Assembly: GCA_032358255.1 (NCBI GenBank) | Contig: JAULBX010026408.1 | Span: 1 to 48,291 of the forward strand | Length of the DNA: 48,291 bases | Reading direction: 5' to 3' | Source: Heterotrichella gracilis | Lineage: Eukaryota; Sar; Xanthophyceae; Tribonematales; Xanthonemataceae | In this document: positions 44,163 through 48,291 of the stretch, piece after piece | Layout: each line of letters starts with the position of its first letter | How positions within the stretch are numbered: the first letter of the stretch is position 1 | Position numbers and translations under genes: made by a program | The notes under the pieces: model-generated | What the model saw: the letters and a program-made list of their open reading frames with translations, nothing else | The model's database searches: none | What the model was told of the DNA's origin: nothing

Positions 44163-47100
44163 CTAGCCAGCTGCCCGTGTCCTCCGCGGCGCTTTCAACC
44201 CTGACTGCGCAGCCTCCAAATCCTTTTGAAGGCCTGCGGGGATGGGCGCGCAAGAGCTTGAGAACGCATGTTGCTGGATATGGGTAGCCTAACAGATGGT
44301 CCAGCGGGCATGAGTGATGCCCACCATGCAGCCACATGGGTTGGCCACTACTGGAGGCACATTGCATATGGTCGCATCATGGCCATTGCTGAAGCCTGGT
44401 CACAATACCCTGCCACTATTGCCCTGCTGTATACTGTGCAGTGACCATTGCAAGATAGCCAATTACTTTTGACAAAAGTAATTTGAGTGTGTTTCAAGCA
44501 TATTGGTGCCTGAACCCTAAACCCTAAACTCTAAACCCTAAAAATGCTTCTTACTTGCATTTTGTCAACAACAAATTGCCAACGTTGAGCAGCACCCACC
44601 TGCGTTGCTGCGCTTCGCATCCACTAAAGCCTTGGACAGCGTGTCGACCACCCGAATGCGGTCTGCAAGCTCCTTCTCATCCTTGCGGCGTGCTGCTGCA
44701 GCTGCTGAAGCTGCCAGGGCTTGAAGCTGCCTAGTTAGAGCAATAACGTCAGCCATCTCTTTCTTGGCTGCCTGCTTTCCCTCCAAATGCCCACGAGCCT
44801 CAGCCCGCAGCTCAGCCACGTCCTCCTCATACTTAGCCTGCAGTGCGACCAGCTCCCGGACACGCTGCTCCGCCGCACCCCGCTGCGCAGCCGCCTCCCT
44901 GCCATGCTGATCCGCCAAATCCTGCTGCGTAGCCGCCTCCTCGCCAAGCCGGCCAACCTCAGCGCCCAGCTCTGTAAGCTCTGCACGCGCTCTGGCCAGC
45001 TCCTGGCGAAGCCGATCTGCCACACCCTGCACCTCTGTATGCTGATCCACCAAAGCCTGCCGCTCAGCCTGCGGCGCGGTCAGCTCCTCACGAAGGTCAC
45101 ACATTTCACCCTGCGCCGCAACCAGCTGATTGGTCACAGCCTGAAGCGCAGCCACATGCTGGCCACGCTCCTCCGCCAAGGCCGCTGCAGCCTGATCCGC
45201 CGCAGCCTGCAGCTGTGTGGGCACTGCAGCCAGCTCCTGGTCCCGCTTGCGCACCACACCCTGCATCTCCGCAAGCTGATCCGCCAAAGACTGCCGGGCA
45301 GCCCGCAGCGTGTCCAGCTCCTGGCCCTGCTGATGCACAACAGCTTGCGCCGCATCTGCCTCACCCTGAAGCGCAGTCAGCTGCTCGACACGATCATCCG
45401 CCAATGCCTGCGCCGCAACCAGCTGATCCTCCAAAGCCTGCCGCTCAGCCTGCAGCGCCGCCACCTCCTGGCGAAGCCAGTCCTCCACAGCCTGCGCCGC
45501 AGCCAGCTCCTGGCGAAGCCCGTCCTCCACAGCCTGCGCCGCAGCCAGCTCCTGCAGTGGCGAAGCCCGTCCTCCACAGCCTGCGCCGCAGCCAGCTCCT
45601 GGTGAAGCCCGTCCTCCACAGCTTGCGCCGCAGCCAGCTCCTGGCGAAGCCCGTCCTCCACATCCTGCAGCCCAGCCACTACCTCCGCACACTGAGCTTG
45701 CAGCGAGTCCCGCTGTGCAGCCATGGCCATGACATGCAGAGCGTCGGAGTCGTCCACCACAGCCTGCAGCGCAGCCACATTCCCTGCATGCTCAGCCACC
45801 TGCTGCGCATGCGCAGCCTGCAACGCAGCTAGCGCCTGCGCATGCGTAGCGTGCAGCCCAGTCAGCTCCTCAGCATGCCCAGCATCCCGGGCAGCTATTT
45901 GCTGCGCATGCGGAGCTTGCAACCCATTTAGCTCCTGCGCATGCGTAGCCTGCAGACCGGCCACCTCCTCAGCATGCCCAGCCAGTGTTAAGCGCATCTG
46001 CTCCATCTCCCCCTCTGCAGCCCCCCTGAGGGTGCGCTCCCCATCTGCTGCCTCCTCTGCCTGCTGCCGCTGAATAAGCAAGCAAACATTAGTATTTAAC
46101 AAAAACGGAGCTTGCAATGGACATACGCTTTGGAAAGCAATAACTTACAAGGAAGGAAGGAATACTGAACAAGCAGCTGGAAAACGAAGTGGATATTGCT
46201 GAACAGAAGTGGAATCAAGTACTATGTATGACATAAGATTGATTCAAGAACATGTGTGACATGTGACAAGTCACTAGCAAACAGACAGGCAATTGCTTTC
46301 CCTACCTGGATCTCCAGCTGGGCAATCCTACGCGCCGCCACATCCTGTTCCTCCCGCACTGCTGCCTGAGCTGTGTGCATCCGCTCCATCTTTCCCTCTG
46401 CAGCCACTCTGCGTGTGCGCTCCTCAACTGCTCCCGCCTCTGCCTGCTCCCGCCGCGCGACCTCCTCCTTCAACTGAATAAGCAAGCAAACATTAGTATT
46501 TTACAAAGGCCGAGCTTGCAATGGACATACGCTTTGGTGAAGGGCAATTAAAACTTACAAGGAAAGAAGTAATACTGAACAAGCAGCTGGCAAGAGAAGT
46601 GGATATTGCTGGATAGCATGAATAGGAAAGTGGAATAAAACACGTACATATGACATAAGCTTGTTCAAGAACATGCCCTTTATGTGACAAGGCACTAGCA
46701 AACAGACAGCCAATGCCCTCTGTCAATTGCTTTCCCTACCTGGATCTCCAGCTGAGCAATCTTTCGCGCTGCAGACACCGGCCTTCCAGCATTCACCTCC
46801 ACCAACGTCTGCCTGTACAGCGCGCGGTCATCCTGTGTACCGATGTAATTGCCTGTGCGGCCTCTGGAGCACTGCTCTCCAGCTCGGCTGGGGCGGTATC
46901 CATGCTGGTCCCCATGGGGTCTGCCCGGGGCAAGTCCGATTCTGGGACTCGATGCACTTGTGCAGGTGGGCAGGCCTGCAGTTAAGGCACAAGGGAGGGA
47001 GTTAGGATGGTTTTATATATTTCATGTTTGGGATGATCTGAAAGCCTGAGAAGAGTGACTTGGTGACTACATTGCCAAGGGTATGCCAATATGCAACCCC

Positions 47101-48112
47101 AATGTACCAATTTACAATCACCTCATGCACTGCAATGTGGTACTATCGCATTCTTTGACATGGGGCCCGACAAGGAGTTTTTGGGATTCATATAATGAAT
47201 TGTGTATTTCATTACATATTCTTTAGAGCATTTTAATTCATCAATTGAATGGCATTGAAAGTATAAAATTTCTTACAAAATAAAAAATTGTAAGATTAAA
47301 TCTGGAAGATTAAACAGATTGGATTTAAATTGTATTCTTACATGTATTGGGAACAAACAACATGGACTTTATTTTGTTTTCTTATGTGATAATAATACTC
47401 ACCATGTGTGCCCCACTGTGAAACCCTAAAAACCCTAGAGGATGCTTGGATGAACGCATGGATATATCTACCATGCGCAACCCCTGCGCCCACCCCATCG
47501 CGCGGGGCACAGGGACCCCTGCATCCTCATGACAGCATTGCAGTGTTCAACGTACCTGTCCATTGGTCCGTTGTGCGGCGGCGGTGGCAGCAGGCGCAGG
47601 CGTTGGGGAGATGCATTGCGAGGTGGAACCATCAGGGGTGCGTGGGGAGCTTGGCGGCGTGGCGCGAGCACCGCCCGCGGCCATGGAGCAGGATCTGCAC
47701 ATGGATCCCGGTGGAATTGCATCGCTCAACTCTGAAGTATAGTGTGCTCGATGGGCTGCTAGCATAGCGCTGCAGTGAATAAGCTTTATTGCCCAATGTG
47801 CTGAGGAGGTACCGCATTGTAAATCCAAAGAACACGCATACTGCACCTTTTTGGAGCAGGAACCTGCACGTGGATCACGGTGGAATTGTGTACTCAATGT
47901 ACTCAATGGTGCTGCCAGCACAGTGAATATATGCCCAAGGTGCTGACAAGTTACCCCGTATCGCACCTTTTGGGAGGAGGACGCTGCACAGGCTCCTCCA
48001 GCCCGCGTTTCTGATGCTGCTCCTCTCCAAGGCTGCCTGATGGCACAAGCTCCACAGCTTGATGCGGTGGCCCTTGAAGCGGAGTGCGCAGTCCCTCTTG
48101 GGCAGGGTCTTC
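44163..48112 (-). CDS. Long Ala/Gln/Glu-rich coiled-coil protein, 5' incomplete, with frameshift
   Basis: Well-supported exons on the minus strand: 46473-46306 (LKEEVARREQAEAGAVEERT to RRIAQLEIQ), 46069-44600 (about 490 codons) and terminal 44233-44163 (LQKDLEAAQSGLKA, stop TAG). An exon ending at 46740 with ARKIAQLEIQ precedes them; its start, perhaps 46975, is uncertain. Heptad-like Leu/Ala/Gln repeats such as ELAAAQAVEDGLRQ predict an extended dimeric coiled coil, typical of structural or centrosomal/flagellar proteins; no specific function can be named. Within the big exon a 14-residue repeat (42 bp) is interrupted at about 45553-45557 by five extra bases that shift the frame. Both sides are otherwise open and consistent, so this is an indel, an error or a disabling mutation. 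Possible further 5' exons, 47556 upward and about 48112-47957, are open in several frames and not resolved. The true start may be beyond the window. Confidence 0.7.
45470..45665 (-). repeat. 42-bp coding repeat of the coiled coil
   Basis: Four to five copies of a 42-bp unit (CAGGAGCTGGCTGCGGCGCA, then GGCTGTGGAGGACGGGCTTCGC) encode QELAAAQAVEDGLR. One copy contains five extra bases, which causes the frameshift noted for the gene. Confidence 0.88.
46085..46770 (-). repeat. Tandem duplication of about 410 bp covering intron and exon border
   Basis: The segment 46085-46335 recurs at 46488-46765 with perhaps 80-85 percent identity, for example GAGCTTGCAATGGACATACG, AACAAGCAGCTGG and CCTACCTGGATCTCCAGCTG in both. 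It duplicates an entire intron plus the last bases of the upstream exon (IAQLEIQ). The exons between copies encode related sequences (EQAEAGAVEERTRR and QAEEAADGERTLRG), so exon and intron were duplicated together. Confidence 0.9.
47160..47400. other. AT-rich intron segment
   Basis: This stretch is strongly AT-rich, unlike its surroundings, and has no open frame or recognisable repeat. It lies in a long intron or 5' region of the coiled-coil gene. Confidence 0.5.
47680..47890 (-). repeat. Repeated exon-border segment near the 5' part of the coiled-coil gene
   Basis: A motif around 47690-47725 (GGATCCCGGTGGAATTG on the plus strand) recurs at 47872-47887 as GGATCACGGTGGAATTG. A CACCTTTTGGGAGGAGG-type segment at 47964 recurs as CACCTTTTTGGAGCAGG at 47844. 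These look like exon copies of the same kind seen elsewhere. Confidence 0.65.
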
Positions 48113-48291
48113 TGCGAAAAGCAAACTCCCCAGTTAATGCCACAACCCCTTTGGAACCCTAACCATAGAAAACTTCAGCGGCTGCATTAGGTCAGTGTTG
48201 TCAGCTGGGCTATGGACAAAAAGTTGACGCTTTTACACATTTTGCACAGCACCAGTGTACTCCCTCACAGCCAGGTGATAGGGTCATATAT

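Noticed and set aside
44787-45832. 272- and 205-codon plus-strand frames
   Set aside because: Antisense of the coiled-coil exon.

Overview
The window is nuclear DNA of a eukaryote, most likely a core chlorophyte green alga. The genes are split into many short exons by GT-AG introns, the proteins carry chloroplast transit peptides or secretory signals, and there are Ser-Pro-rich (HRGP/pherophorin-type) cell-wall proteins, expansin-like domains, a plastid POLLUX-like channel and an ABC1 kinase. Short runs of the Arabidopsis-type telomere heptamer TTTAGGG/CCCTAAA are scattered through introns and intergenic DNA. I cannot name the species. Nothing bacterial, phage, CRISPR, rRNA or tRNA was seen.

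Layout. 607-3054 (+): armadillo-repeat protein, partial or damaged, whose introns hold a 23-bp minisatellite. 4803-9040 (-) and 11269-13961 (-): two paralogous secreted expansin-like proteins with long C-terminal Ser-Pro tails. 14959-23664 (+): a 17-exon plastid-envelope ion channel of the POLLUX-like (PEC1/PEC2) type. 25192-27036 (+): a small basic conserved protein in 5 exons. 28018-33695 (-): cyclase-associated protein (CAP), an actin regulator, in 11 exons. 34284-41482 (+): a 12-exon plastid ABC1 atypical kinase resembling Arabidopsis OSA1/ABC1K8. 44163 to the right edge (-): a long Ala/Gln/Glu-rich coiled-coil protein, 5' end not resolved. CAP and the kinase gene are divergent, as are the second expansin and the channel. 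There is no operon or pathway cluster. By function the set mixes cell wall (two expansins), plastid (channel, kinase) and cytoskeleton or coiled-coil proteins.

The most striking observation is that almost every multi-exon gene, on both strands, carries nearby partial copies of its own exons. These 'exon echoes' are usually 40-100 bp, include a splice junction, lie inside the adjacent intron and are often bordered by CCCTAAA/TTTAGGG repeats. In three pairs compared codon by codon, 12 of 13 differences are synonymous, which neutral dead copies should not show. Other notable items are a long imperfect hairpin in a CAP intron, two near-perfect palindromes with 1-nt spacers, a G17/C24 tract, and likely frameshifts in the armadillo and coiled-coil genes.
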